Of a DNA stretch of 64,000 bases, positions 55,244 to 64,000 are shown in pieces. The stretch comes from Centrapalus pauciflorus (taxonomy: Eukaryota > Streptophyta > Magnoliopsida > Asterales > Asteraceae). The stretch is from assembly GCA_020465985.1 (NCBI GenBank), contig JAANYP010000748.1:541501-605500 (forward strand), read 5' to 3'. The position numbers were made by a program, and so were the translations under genes. The notes beneath the pieces were generated by a model. It saw only the letters and a program-made list of their open reading frames with translations, did no database searches and had not been told where the DNA came from. Numbering within the stretch: the stretch's first letter is position 1; every line of letters starts with the position of its first letter.

Positions 55244-57199
55244 GTCTTTGGGCTTGGAAACTAACCGCCATACTCTAAGCTGTTCGAACTGGTTGAGCTC
55301 TTCTTGCATTGCAACAATCCAGTCAGGATCTTTCAAGGCCTCATCCACACGAGCAAGCTCTATCACACTAAGGAATGACGCAAAGAGACATTCATTAGCA
55401 GACGCCCTTCGGGTTTGGACACCGATCGAGAGATCACCAATAATTTGTTCGATTCGGTGACTCCGGGTCCGTTTTGTCTCGTGTGGAAGGGGTGAATGAG
55501 ATGGAACCTCAGTGGTGAGTGTGGGAATGGATGAAGAGTCATGGTCAATGGTTTCGAAAGAAGATACCACTGGTTCCGGTTCGGGTTCAACGTGCTCAGA
55601 TGTAGGAATGATGTTTGGCATTATGTGTGAGGGTATTTCTAGAGTAGATTCAGCTGCAGATTTATTAGTGGATGAAGTGGATAGATGTGGGTATAAAGTG
55701 GATGAAGAAGGAACAGATGGAATTTGTTGCGTAGTTGAATCATTGAATGTGTTAACTACAGAAGAAGAAACATTAGAAGTATTAGAACTAGGACCAAAAA
55801 ATTCTACATAAAAAGGATCAAATAAATGAACTAAAGCAGAAGGAGAAAAAGAAGTAGATTGAGAAGAAGAAGACTCTACAGGCATTGGTGTAATGCGTGG
55901 TCCTGATTGATCAACTTCGGGTGCCAGTTCAGCCATTTCGTCGAATGTGACATGCACACTCTCATTGACTGTTCTGGTGCGAGGTTTGAATGCACGATAT
56001 GCCTTCGAGTTGGATGAGTATCCAATGTAGATCGCTTCATCCGCCGTTTCATTGAACTTCGCGAGGTTGTCTTTGTCATTAAGCACGTAGCACCTGCAAC
56101 AAAATACACGTAAGTACTTGATAAAAGGTACTTTATTCAAAAAGAGTTGATATGGAGTTTTATTGAAACGCTTATGGATTATGGAGCGATTCTACGTGTA
56201 GCAAGTTGTTGACACGGCTTCAGCCCACAAGAACGGATGTAGCTTTGAATAAGTCAGCATTGTACGTGCAGCTTCCACAAGGGTACGGTTATGCCTTTCT
56301 ACGACTCCATTTTGTTGAGGTATTCTAACAGCAGAATATTGATGCTGAATACCTTTGGATCGAAGGAAGCCCTCTACTAACGGGTTCTTGAATTTCGTGT
56401 CGTTGTCGGATCGGATCGATTGAACGGACAGCTGCTGTTGGGTTTCGACACGCTTAATAAAAATCAATGATCTCTTGAGATGTCTCATCCTTGGATCGCA
56501 AGAATTTAACTAAGGTATATCGTGAATACTCATCAACGATAACCAACACATACCGCTTTCCATTTATGCTTTGAGTTCGCATTGGACCGCACAAATCCAT
56601 ATGAAGTAACCTCAACACTCTCTTCGATGATGGTTCGGGTTTTGATTTGTGAGGTGATCTTTCCATTTTTCCTTTCTCACATGCTCCACATAGATGGTCT
56701 TTTTCATATCTTAGTTTTGGGAGTCCTTTCACCAGTTGTTTTGCAGCCAGCTTGTTGATGTTCTCAAAGTTCAGGTGGGATAGCCTATGATGCCACAAGC
56801 AAGAGTCTTTTGAAGAGGCTTTTGACAGAACACAAATGTTATCCTTAACCATAAGCTTAGCTAAATCGATGGTGTAAAGGTTAGAGTTACGAGAACCGAA
56901 TAATATTTCTTTACCATCCATACACTTAACACTACAGTTCTTAGCCCTAAATGTAACTTCTAATCCTTTTTTGCAGAGTTGGCCTATGCTAAACAGATTA
57001 TGTGATAATCCCTCAACATAGTCAACATCCTTGATGACTAGATTATTCAAGACTAAATCCCCGTATCCTTTTATGTGAGCATGATGATTGTTCCTGAATT
57101 TGACTGTCCCACAATATTGTTCTACTATGTTGGACAACAGTTCTCTTCTCCCAGTCATATGCTTAGAGCACCCGAATCCATATACCAGATGGATTTTGC
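55239..57199 (-). pseudogene. pol: Element E pol, 5' part: protease, integrase, start of reverse transcriptase
   Basis: Minus strand. The protease begins AKSIWYMDSG; one base is missing in the following GGGTGCTCT, shifting the frame within the active-site region (the next frame reads GCSKHMTGRRELL). Integrase: HHRLSHLNFENINKL ... CGACEKGKM zinc-binding region, D (LLHMDLCGPM), D (RSDNDTKFKN) and E (QQNGVVERHNRT), with a frame change near 56460. The C-terminal integrase part (FCCRCYVLNDKDNLAKFN) and a Ser-rich linker lead to the RT entry DPDWIVAMQEELNQFEQLRVW, stopping at PKDRT where F is inserted. The remainder is at 42704-44119. Stops near 56455 and 56190 and the frameshifts make it inactive. 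Confidence 0.9.
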
Positions 57200-57468
57200 C
57201 TGAAAACAAAGAATACGTACAATTAAAATCTACAGGATTTTAAACAGATCCATCATAAATTAACATTCAAACCGTGTTCTGAACCGAGATGTTCAAAATA
57301 CATGATGATTTTAGACCGGGTCCTGAGATGTGTGCACAGAAGCCAAACATATCGTTTTAAGCACAACCGACAAGCAGAAGAACGGGTCCTAGCCTATGAT
57401 AACTAGAAGCCAATTCAGTGAAGTTTCGGGTCTTGATCTGAAGTAACCAAGAACCATCTGCATTAAAA
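57200..57468 (-). other. Gag-pol spacer of element E ending in a splice-acceptor-like site
   Basis: 269 non-coding bases between the gag stop and the protease frame, ending TATTCTTTGTTTTCAG|GCA at 57200/57199. A GT donor candidate, AGTTGG|GTACCC, lies just before the gag stop (about 57490); joining there would keep gag and protease in the same phase. Weak donor; inference. Confidence 0.4.
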
Positions 57469-60400
57469 TCACACAGTGTTGGGTACCCAACTTAAGATGG
57501 GTCCTTTTAGGTTAGGTGTTCCAGGTGAATATGGCACGTGTGCAGTCTTAGGAACCCATTTTGTAGTTATGTGTGGACCAAATGCAGAGCCTTTTGGAAT
57601 CCATTGATAATTGCTTTTAACAAGCTTTGGAACCTTAGGCGATGAAATTACCTTTGGTTTTTGACTTTTTGAGACTTGTATGACATTTTCTTTGGTTTTG
57701 GGCCTAAGCAAAGTACAAGTCTCATATTTTGTGGAGGCCGATGATGCAACATTTTTTATTTTCTTTTTACGAATTCTCTTAGGAGGATAAGGCACAAAAG
57801 CATTTATTTCAGGTTCTTGACGTCTAAAACGAGTTGGACATAATTTAAACAAGTCACTAAAAGAATACTTTAAACAAGACATAGAATCTGATACATCATC
57901 ACAAATATTGTTTTCTGAGATTACATGCCACCTATCTCTAGAAACAAAATCATTTGGCATAACAGCCTTCTTCACAAAAAAAAACTTGAAAAATCTTGCA
58001 TAGACGTTTTTGGCACTCTTCTCACATGATCTGTAGGAACAAAACAACGAGAGTTAGTACGCATGGAAGACTTAGATTTTGAAGATTTTCTTTTTCTTGG
58101 TGAGTGGGTTTCTTAGAAGACTTGGATTGAATTTGAGTCTTCTTTGAAACCTTAGCTTTGAAAGGTTTTGAGCACTCACCTTTAAAACTGATAGAAAAAA
58201 TTTCAACCATAGCTATACTTTTTTCAGACGATATGAGTGGGATTTTGATAGGGTGAGAAACTTTTGGTTCTTTTAAACCTTCTGAAACCATGTCAAATTT
58301 TTCTTTGTAGGCAGTTAATTCTACAGTTTGTTGAAAACTTTGGTTTACCGATTTTTCCTCACTCTTAACAAGAGCTTCTTGATAATCATGAGCTTTATTT
58401 CGAGTTGACTTTAATTCCTTTTCTAAAACTTTGATTTTATGTTAAAGAACTTTTGTAGGAATATAAAGATGAGGGATTGGTTTGACTGGTTCTGCTTTCA
58501 TTTCTGCCTCTAAATAACTAGACAAGAAATCTTCCTCTAGAGTAGGTACTCTATAAGGATAACATTCGTTTAGCTCGTCATATTTAAAAGATGTTTCTTT
58601 TTCTTTATTTTCATTTCGTTTCTCATCCTCTTGGGTTAAAATTTCTTCCGATGATTGATAAACGAAAGATTTCAACCCAACACCCATATATGTCATGTCA
58701 TAAGAAATAGGTAAAACTTGTTGAACCTTTTCCAAGTACTTAGGACTCTTAAAACCAATTCCTTGTTTGGAATGATAAAACCTAGTCTCTTTAGGTTGGT
58801 TTAAGTGAATAGTTTGTTCTGTTTAATCCCGTTTTAAATATTCGTCATCTAGGGTCTTTATGCGAGAGTACGAACCTATTCTTTCTTCTTCTATCATTTT
58901 ATATTTTTCTAAACTATCTATGTTTTCCATACTTACACTCTCTAATTGTTTTGAAAGAATAGATATTTTTGATTTTAAAGAGTTCTTTTCATTTGATAGT
59001 CTATCCATACAAGATTCAAGATACGTATTCCTATCCTGAACATCTACCTTTTCAATTAGCATCTGTTTTATCACGTCATGATTAGTTAACCACTTCTTTT
59101 GATATAACTCAGATGATTCTTTTAAGGTTTGGGCTAGATGTTCAGCCTTGACACACTTTTCTGTTTCTGCATTTAATCTAGCTTCTAGATCAAGTATTTG
59201 TGTGTGCAACTTATATTCACTTTGTACAGATAAATTATTTACATGCTTTGGAATGTAAAAAGAATATACCTCATGTGCCTTAGAATCCGACGTTGAACAT
59301 TCAGGTTCTCCGGATCTAGCCATCAGACATGTTGGTGGATCTTGCTTCGTCTCCCCCCTCAGTAGCAGTGTCTGATTCGGAATCTGACATTGTAGCCTAG
59401 TCAGCCAGTCCAATAAGATCCGCCATGTAGCAATTCTTTCCTTTGTCATCCTCTTCGTCGGTATCCGCCTCATCCCAAGAATCTTCTTGGGCAACCAGAG
59501 CCATAGCATCAGATCTCTTCTTAGCGGCCTCCAGCTTCCGCTGATAATATCCAGCGTCTCTTTCAAATTGGTTTTTGCATTCCTAAGCAAAGTGGCCTGG
59601 TTTTCCACATTTGTAGAACAAACGTTCATCATTCCCTTTTGGCTCATCGGCTCTGGGCCTTTCATCTCTTCGTTCAACCGGCCTCTTGTCGGCACGGCGA
59701 GGTTCGCGGCTGTCATCTCTTCGGTTGTCTCTACGATCATATTCCCTTTGATCGTCTCGTAGTTCATCTCTTCGATCATATCTACAATTGTAGTCTCGTC
59801 TATCCTCTCTCCGATCATCTCTTCTATCGTCACGCCTGTCATAATGGCGATCATCCTAATAGTTCCTCCTGTCATCATATTGCCGGTCATCTCTATCATC
59901 TCTTCTATAGTCATCCCTCCTATCATCTATGCGATAATCATCTCTCCTCTCATCTCATCGGTAGTCATCTCTCCTTTCATCTCCCCTGTCATCCCTCCTA
60001 TCATTAGAATACCTTCGCAGGTCGGTGTCAAAGCGAAGCTGATTGTTTGTCTTGTTACGTCTTTGTTAAAGACGATTAGTCCATAAGGCAATCTCTTCCT
60101 GAATCGTCGCCTCTTCTTCATCTAACGACTCACGCGGGGGTGAAGCAAATCTACATTGAGAGGATGAAGAACCTTGAGCACAGGATGCAGTAGATAGGTT
60201 CTTGTTGGAGATAAGGGCCAGAGAATCAGCTGGTTTGATGCCCGTGTTTGTAGAGAGTAACAGGGATGCTAGCTGATTAGCCATCTGCTTTTGATGATCG
60301 ACATCTCCCTAATACTTTTTCAATTCCATGAAAACCACATTAATAGACACATTTGGAATGTCCAACACTCTTCTAGTGGCTCGGCATGCAACTTGCCACT

Positions 60401-60948
60401 CAGGGGCTAAGGAAGAAAAGATCTGGATGTTGATGTCATACTTGTCTTTCTTAATGTGCAGTTTGTTTAACTCGTTCAGAACAACACAGAATCTGGTGAA
60501 TGTGGCCTGAAGAGATTCCCCGTCTTTGGCCCTGACTCAGTGAACTTAGCCTTTGCCTCCTCAATCTTAGCTCTGTCGTCTAAATCAGCCCCCAGCATTT
60601 GAACCTCCAGTTCATCCCACATTTTCTTGGCAGACATCTTGATGTCCACCCCAACAAGGATATCAGTGGGAAGGGCTTGATCGATGAGATACTCTGCCCT
60701 TTTGTCTACATGATGTCTGTCTCTCTCTACCTCATTTGCAGGTTCACGTTCAACTTTAGAGGCTCTACCTGACAGCCATTTCCCGATAATAGATGACTGG
60801 ACCTTTAGTAATGGATTGGAGCATAAGATTTCCATTGGGTTGCATATCGACAAATTTAATGAATCTGGACTTCCCACTGCTCGTATTCATCCGGATATAG
60901 AACAGGTGGTCTGTTCTCAAATCCTATGACAAGTGCCTCTCGAGACAT
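57469..60948 (-). pseudogene. gag: Element E gag, decayed, with Arg/Asp repeat region
   Basis: ATG at 60948 begins MSREALVIGFENRPPVLYPD then EYEQW, the usual copia gag opening. The UBN2-like core follows with frame changes (ADLDDRAKIEEAKAKF; TGNLFR). Upstream of the knuckle is a long Arg/Asp low-complexity region (about 59680-60010). The knuckle at 59580-59625 reads FYKCGKPGHFA*EC: the first cysteine is Phe and a TAG interrupts it. After that come a coiled coil (LNAETEKCVKAEHLAQTLKE; LSNEKNSLKSKISILSKQLE), Lys-rich segments and a C-terminus ending ILSWVPNTV with TGA at 57469-57471. Stops near 58822, 58440 and 58022. An unusually long gag, as in Sireviruses. Confidence 0.8.
59680..60010 (-). 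repeat. Arg/Asp-coding microrepeat (GAYGATAGRAG-type) in E gag
   Basis: About 330 bases made of AGAGATGA, GATGATAGGAG and CGAAGAGATGA units, in the gag frame giving RRDDRRDD-type strings just before the zinc knuckle. An alternative frame yields Met/Glu/Ile repeats, which are shadows. Confidence 0.75.
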
Positions 60949-61888
60949 GGTTGATAGAGCTAATTTGAAAGAATGAGATCTTGAAGGTGGAAACTGAATT
61001 CGGATAATCAGAAGTTCGGATGAATAGTTGAGTTCGGGTGGTCTGAAGTACGGATGAACAGTTGACTTCAGATGGTCGGAAGTTCTGATGAACAGTTGAC
61101 TTCGGATGGTCTGAAGTTCGGATGAACAGTATACTTCGGATGTTCAGAACTTCGGATGAACAGTGAAAATGAGACGCACTGAATTCTGATTGAACAAAGT
61201 CGGATGGACTGAAATTCGGATGGACCGAATCTCGGATGAACAGTGTATGGTTCGGATGGACACTTAAAAAAGTTTCAACTATAAAGACCGAATTCGGATG
61301 AGATCCGAAGTTTGGATGGTCCGAGATGGAACTTTAAAATGAAGCACAAGTAAATTTAAGTGTTGTTAAAATACTTTAGCAGAACTTCGGATGGTCCGAA
61401 ATAAGGTCAGAAATTTGATAAAAGTTGGTCCAAAATGTACCGAAATATGATTCGAAGAGGACCGAAATGAGGTCCGAAGTGGTCTGAGATGGGATCCGAA
61501 GTTCAACAGTTATAATTTTCAAGAATTATCACAAAATTAAAATAAGAAGTTTTTTGGCATAAAAAATATTTCTAAATGTTTGGAATAATATTTTAAACAA
61601 TTGTAGGTATTTAAAACACACCAAAACACCTAAAAATCTATCAAATATGGACCAAAACCCATGAATGTTTTAGACGATAACAATAAGTTTTTAAGGTTAA
61701 AGCCACTGAATGATTGGACCTAAATAGCTCGAAATCACTATGAGATGAATACTAGATGATTATAGGATGAATAAACACTAAAAACAGAAATATGAGGAGG
61801 AAAAAATGATCAAACCGTGGGTTTGGAATGAAGAACACGAAGAACAGCAGAAAATCCAAATGATTTGCAGTTGAAATCCACCTCCTAA
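60949..61888 (-). other. Element E 5' leader
   Basis: Untranslated region between the primer site and the gag ATG. The gag-proximal half (60985-61505) is packed with CCGAA/TTCGG motifs; the rest is AT-rich. Confidence 0.7.
60994..61163 (-). repeat. Five 34-bp tandem units in E's leader
   Basis: Units begin at about 60994, 61028, 61062, 61096 and 61130 (plus-strand reading ACTTCGGATGGTCTGAAG then TTCGGATGAACAG). Each unit contains an imperfect inverted repeat (ACTTCGGA / TCTGAAGT). Confidence 0.85.
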
Positions 61889-61903
61889 GCTCTGATACCA
61901 ATT
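61889..61903 (-). other. Primer binding site of element E
   Basis: Minus strand ATTGGTATCAGAGCT directly after the LTR; initiator tRNA-Met type. Confidence 0.92.
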
Positions 61904-62258
61904 GTTGTAAAGATTTCCCAGTAATATTATCAGCACTCGTGTATATTAATCACACAAATATTCAAGCAAACAGAAACAGAACTCAATGATTGCTAGAATG
62001 ATGATGAAATTGTCAGAGAATGTTTTCTCTCAAAATGCGGCTGCTGAATTCAATATTCGTGTAACTGTAATTGTGAAACCCTAGGAGACCTACTTTTACA
62101 ATGGGAATAAAAGCAAGTTTCCAACTATTACATAAACGCCCCCTCTACTTGTAAAATAAAGAAACAACTAAAGAAAGTCTTTAATTAAATTACAAGGAAA
62201 TAAACTAATAATATTTATTACAAAAGAAAGCCACAAGATCGAAATTAAATATCCAACA
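61904..62258 (-). repeat. 5' LTR of element E
   Basis: Minus strand TGTTGGATATTTAATTTCGA ... CTTTACAACA, 355 bp, next to the primer site. Its first 40 bases recur next to the purine tract at 37474. Confidence 0.9.
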
Positions 62259-62484
62259 CAATCTTAACATAAGTGTATTTTAAAATCACCTGGCCAGTCA
62301 CTCTACTAAGCTTTCATTAACCTTAAGTCAAGGAAAGATTTTTTGTTAAACTGCAAGCTACTCCTATAAAAATTAAAATGAGTTCTCTTTTTAGCACACA
62401 ACTACGGTGACTGAGAAATTTCTTTTTCTGCTAACATATGCGTTTTAAAATAAGTGTAAAAACCTGTCCCACGTGTATATCTAA
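62259..62484 (+). other. Flank between element E and gypsy remnant
   Basis: No feature recognised; probably degraded gypsy sequence. Confidence 0.4.
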
Positions 62485-62700
62485 GTGAGAAGGCGTACCA
62501 ATTCAGAATTATTAATTGACGAGCGCCTAAGATTTGTTGATGAACCAGAATACATATTGGAGACCAAGATCAAGAAGCTCAGGAACAAGGAATTCAAAAT
62601 GGTACTGGTGAAGTGGAAGCACCACAAGGGAGCTAACCACACTTGGGAATCTGAAGAAGATTTGAGGACCAAGTACCCAAGTTTGTTTAGCGCAGCATGA
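62485..62700 (+). pseudogene. pol: Chromodomain end of a Ty3/gypsy (Tekay/Del-type) integrase
   Basis: The last about 70 residues of a chromovirus polyprotein. DERLRFVDEPEYILETKIK is followed by KMVLVKWKHHKGANHTWESE and the terminal KYPSLFSAA with TGA. The V-W-(H/N)-x-x-x-x-x-x-TWE core and YP-LF end are the signature of the C-terminal chromodomain that directs chromovirus insertion. Nothing upstream is preserved, so only a fragment remains, although the fragment itself is open. The open frame begins at a GTG and its start is arbitrary. Confidence 0.8.
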
Positions 62701-62734
62701 CTTCGCGGACGAAGTATAAGCGCGGAGTCCATGC

Positions 62735-63053
62735 TGTAACATCCCTAATTTGATTTACATGTAATTAACAATTAAAGACCCAATTTATGTATTAATGGAT
62801 TAATATTGCGATTAAATAAAATTGCACTTCATGAATTAAAAAAATAATAAATGATGATGAGAAATCATCATTGTTGTTTTTTGAGAAAGCATAACAATAA
62901 GGAACCATCATTGGTAAGATGAAAATCGATTAATATTAAAAATGATAAATGATGATGAGAAATCATCATTGTCATCTTTTAAGCGACAATAATAACAAGG
63001 AACTGTCATGAGCGATTAAAATAAAAATAAAAATTGAGGGAGTATTCTACAAT
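62735..63053 (+). repeat. 3' LTR start of the gypsy chromovirus, with internal duplication
   Basis: TGTAACATCCCTAATTTG begins 34 bases after the pol stop, preceded by a weak purine-rich GCGCGGAGTCC. It contains two tandem copies (about 62840-62935 and 62938-63030) of a unit centred on AATGATGATGAGAAATCATC, a perfect 9-bp stem with a 5-base loop. Confidence 0.7.
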
Positions 63054-64000
63054 TGTAACATCCTAAGATTTAAATTGATGTGATCAAGGATATTTAGTTT
63101 AAATTTTGTATTTAATGTAATCAAGTAGGATTATTTATGAAAATTTATTTATTCGGAAATTTAAAAGTTCGATATTATGTTAAATAATTAAGAAATTTTA
63201 GAATTCCAAAATTAAATTTGAGGATGATGAAATTTAAATGTTGGTGGTGATAAAATAAAGATTGAAACTTCTTTTAAAGAAATCAGTTAAGTGGAAGGAC
63301 CACTTGTGACAATAACCAAAAATGAGGGAATAAAAGACTCATGAGTCTTTCAAGAGTTCATTTGCAACTCTGCTGAAAATTAAAATCTTGGAAGAAAGTT
63401 CGTGAAAAGGAGCTAATATATCAAGATCCAAGTCATATTAAAGGTAAGCAAGATGATTATTTAAGTTGGGGTGTTCTCGAAAGAGTTTAAAAATGCAAAA
63501 TTCAGATTTTGAATCTGGTGAATTATTGTTGCATGTATGATATTATAGTTGGAAAACATCAATTGAAGTTCCTAGAGGCATCTGAAACAAGAATCGTTCA
63601 CTGATTTAACCTAAAAGGTATGAAATATGGATTTTTATAAACTTTTGTGTTCTTGAGGTTTTTCCTCATTTTTTGTCAAATCAGGACGGAATTGAGTGTT
63701 ATTGATAGGGAAAATGGTCAAGAAACACTTATATATGTTAACATATCATTTGTATGATTTTCATGTCACTAAAAATGAGTTTGGCAAGAATTTTGGGTAA
63801 AACCCGTAGCTGCGACCTGCAGGTCGACTCGTCGAGTCGTCAGGATGACTCGACGAGTTGCCAAGAACACCATGCTGATAAGAAAATTTTCTAAGTGTTG
63901 ATACCCGAATTTTGGGTAGGGTGAACTTCGGATGTGACCCAACTTCGGGTGGGGGACCCGAACTTCGAATGGGTCTAACTTCGGGTTATATATCTCGAGT
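63054..64000 (+). repeat. Second LTR-like segment starting TGTAACATCC, running off the window
   Basis: TGTAACATCCTAAGATTT at 63054 repeats the LTR start seen at 62735, so a second, possibly nested, LTR of a related element begins here. It contains the palindromes GACTCGTCGAGTC and GACTCGACGAGTT at 63828-63861 and a GAACTTCGGGT-rich end (63905-63990). No ORF. Confidence 0.6.

Larger units (their letters stand above)
37434..62258 (-). mobile_element. Element E: family 2 copia retrotransposon, split by element F
   Basis: Minus strand from 62258: LTR, primer site, leader with 34-bp repeats, gag with Arg/Asp repeat and damaged knuckle, spacer, protease-integrase, RT (interrupted by F at 44120-55238 plus the duplicated GTTCG), RNase H, spacer, additional ORF, purine tract and the first 40 bases of the 3' LTR. 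Without F it spans about 13.7 kb. The 40-base LTR piece at 37434-37473 matches the start of the 61904-62258 LTR and is next to a purine tract, which ties the two ends together. Decayed throughout. Confidence 0.88.

Noticed and set aside
59487..60086. Open frames on the plus strand opposite E gag (His/Ser/Ile-rich)
   Set aside because: They mirror the Arg/Asp microrepeat of the gag frame on the minus strand and have no other support.
60994..61163. Regularly spaced repeats that could be mistaken for a CRISPR array
   Set aside because: Units are directly adjacent with no unique spacers, diverged, and lie in a plant retrotransposon leader.

Overview
The window is plant nuclear DNA built almost entirely of LTR retrotransposons. 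Evidence: Ty1/copia polyproteins (protease, integrase, reverse transcriptase, RNase H), initiator-tRNA-Met primer sites of the TGGTATCAGAGC type, purine tracts of the GGGGGAG type, a Ty3/gypsy chromodomain of the Tekay/Del type, an Athila-like tail and one Helitron-like end. I recognise no host gene. Copia elements with a large additional ORF 3' of pol (Sirevirus/SIRE-like) and a gypsy LTR carrying ACTCGACGAGT palindromes suggest a dicot, perhaps Asteraceae; that placement is inference from memory.

Layout. Element A (+, 1-8462; 5' end outside the window) is SIRE-like: broken pol, broken additional ORF, 3' LTR. It sits in the additional ORF of element B (-, 8463-19215). B lies head to head with a plus-strand LTR of its own family (19214-19799), and that LTR interrupts the RNase H end of element C (+, 19800-25531). 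C sits on an Athila-like gypsy remnant (25532 to about 28160). From about 28160 to 33100 is AT-rich anonymous DNA with a Helitron-like terminus at 30867. Element D (+, 33441-36637; LTR plus gag only) interrupts a set of diverged repeats that look like an old LTR, followed by an old gag fragment to 37433. Element E (-, 37434-62258) is split in its reverse transcriptase by the young element F (+, 44120-55238), which has a clean 5-bp target duplication and nearly identical LTRs. The right end (62485-64000) is the chromodomain and 3' LTR of a gypsy chromovirus.

Three copia families are present. Family 1 is B, D, F and the LTR at 19214 (LTR TGTTGGTACA...GACCTTACA). Family 2 is C and E (LTR TGTTGGRT...AACA). 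Family 3 is A (LTR TGTTAGGCAC...). Each of the four elements long enough to show it (A, B, E, F), plus C, has a large additional ORF 3' of pol, and the N-terminal parts of all five proteins share one pattern. Only F's copy (1018 aa) is intact.

The most interesting signal is in front of these additional ORFs. In B, C, E and F the ORF start codon lies 2-7 bases after a good 3' splice site. A donor-like site lies 0.5-1.1 kb upstream and a TATA-like box lies upstream of that; in B and F the box-to-ATG distance is 660 and 664 bases. A has a TATA box 113 bases before its ATG and needs no intron. The predicted introns hold arrays of short element-specific motifs, and the same motif types recur in the LTR or 5' leader of the same element. 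This suggests an internal promoter and spliced leader for the additional protein. A second splice-like signal lies at the gag-pol boundary of B, E and F. No transcript evidence is available here, so the promoter and splicing calls are predictions.
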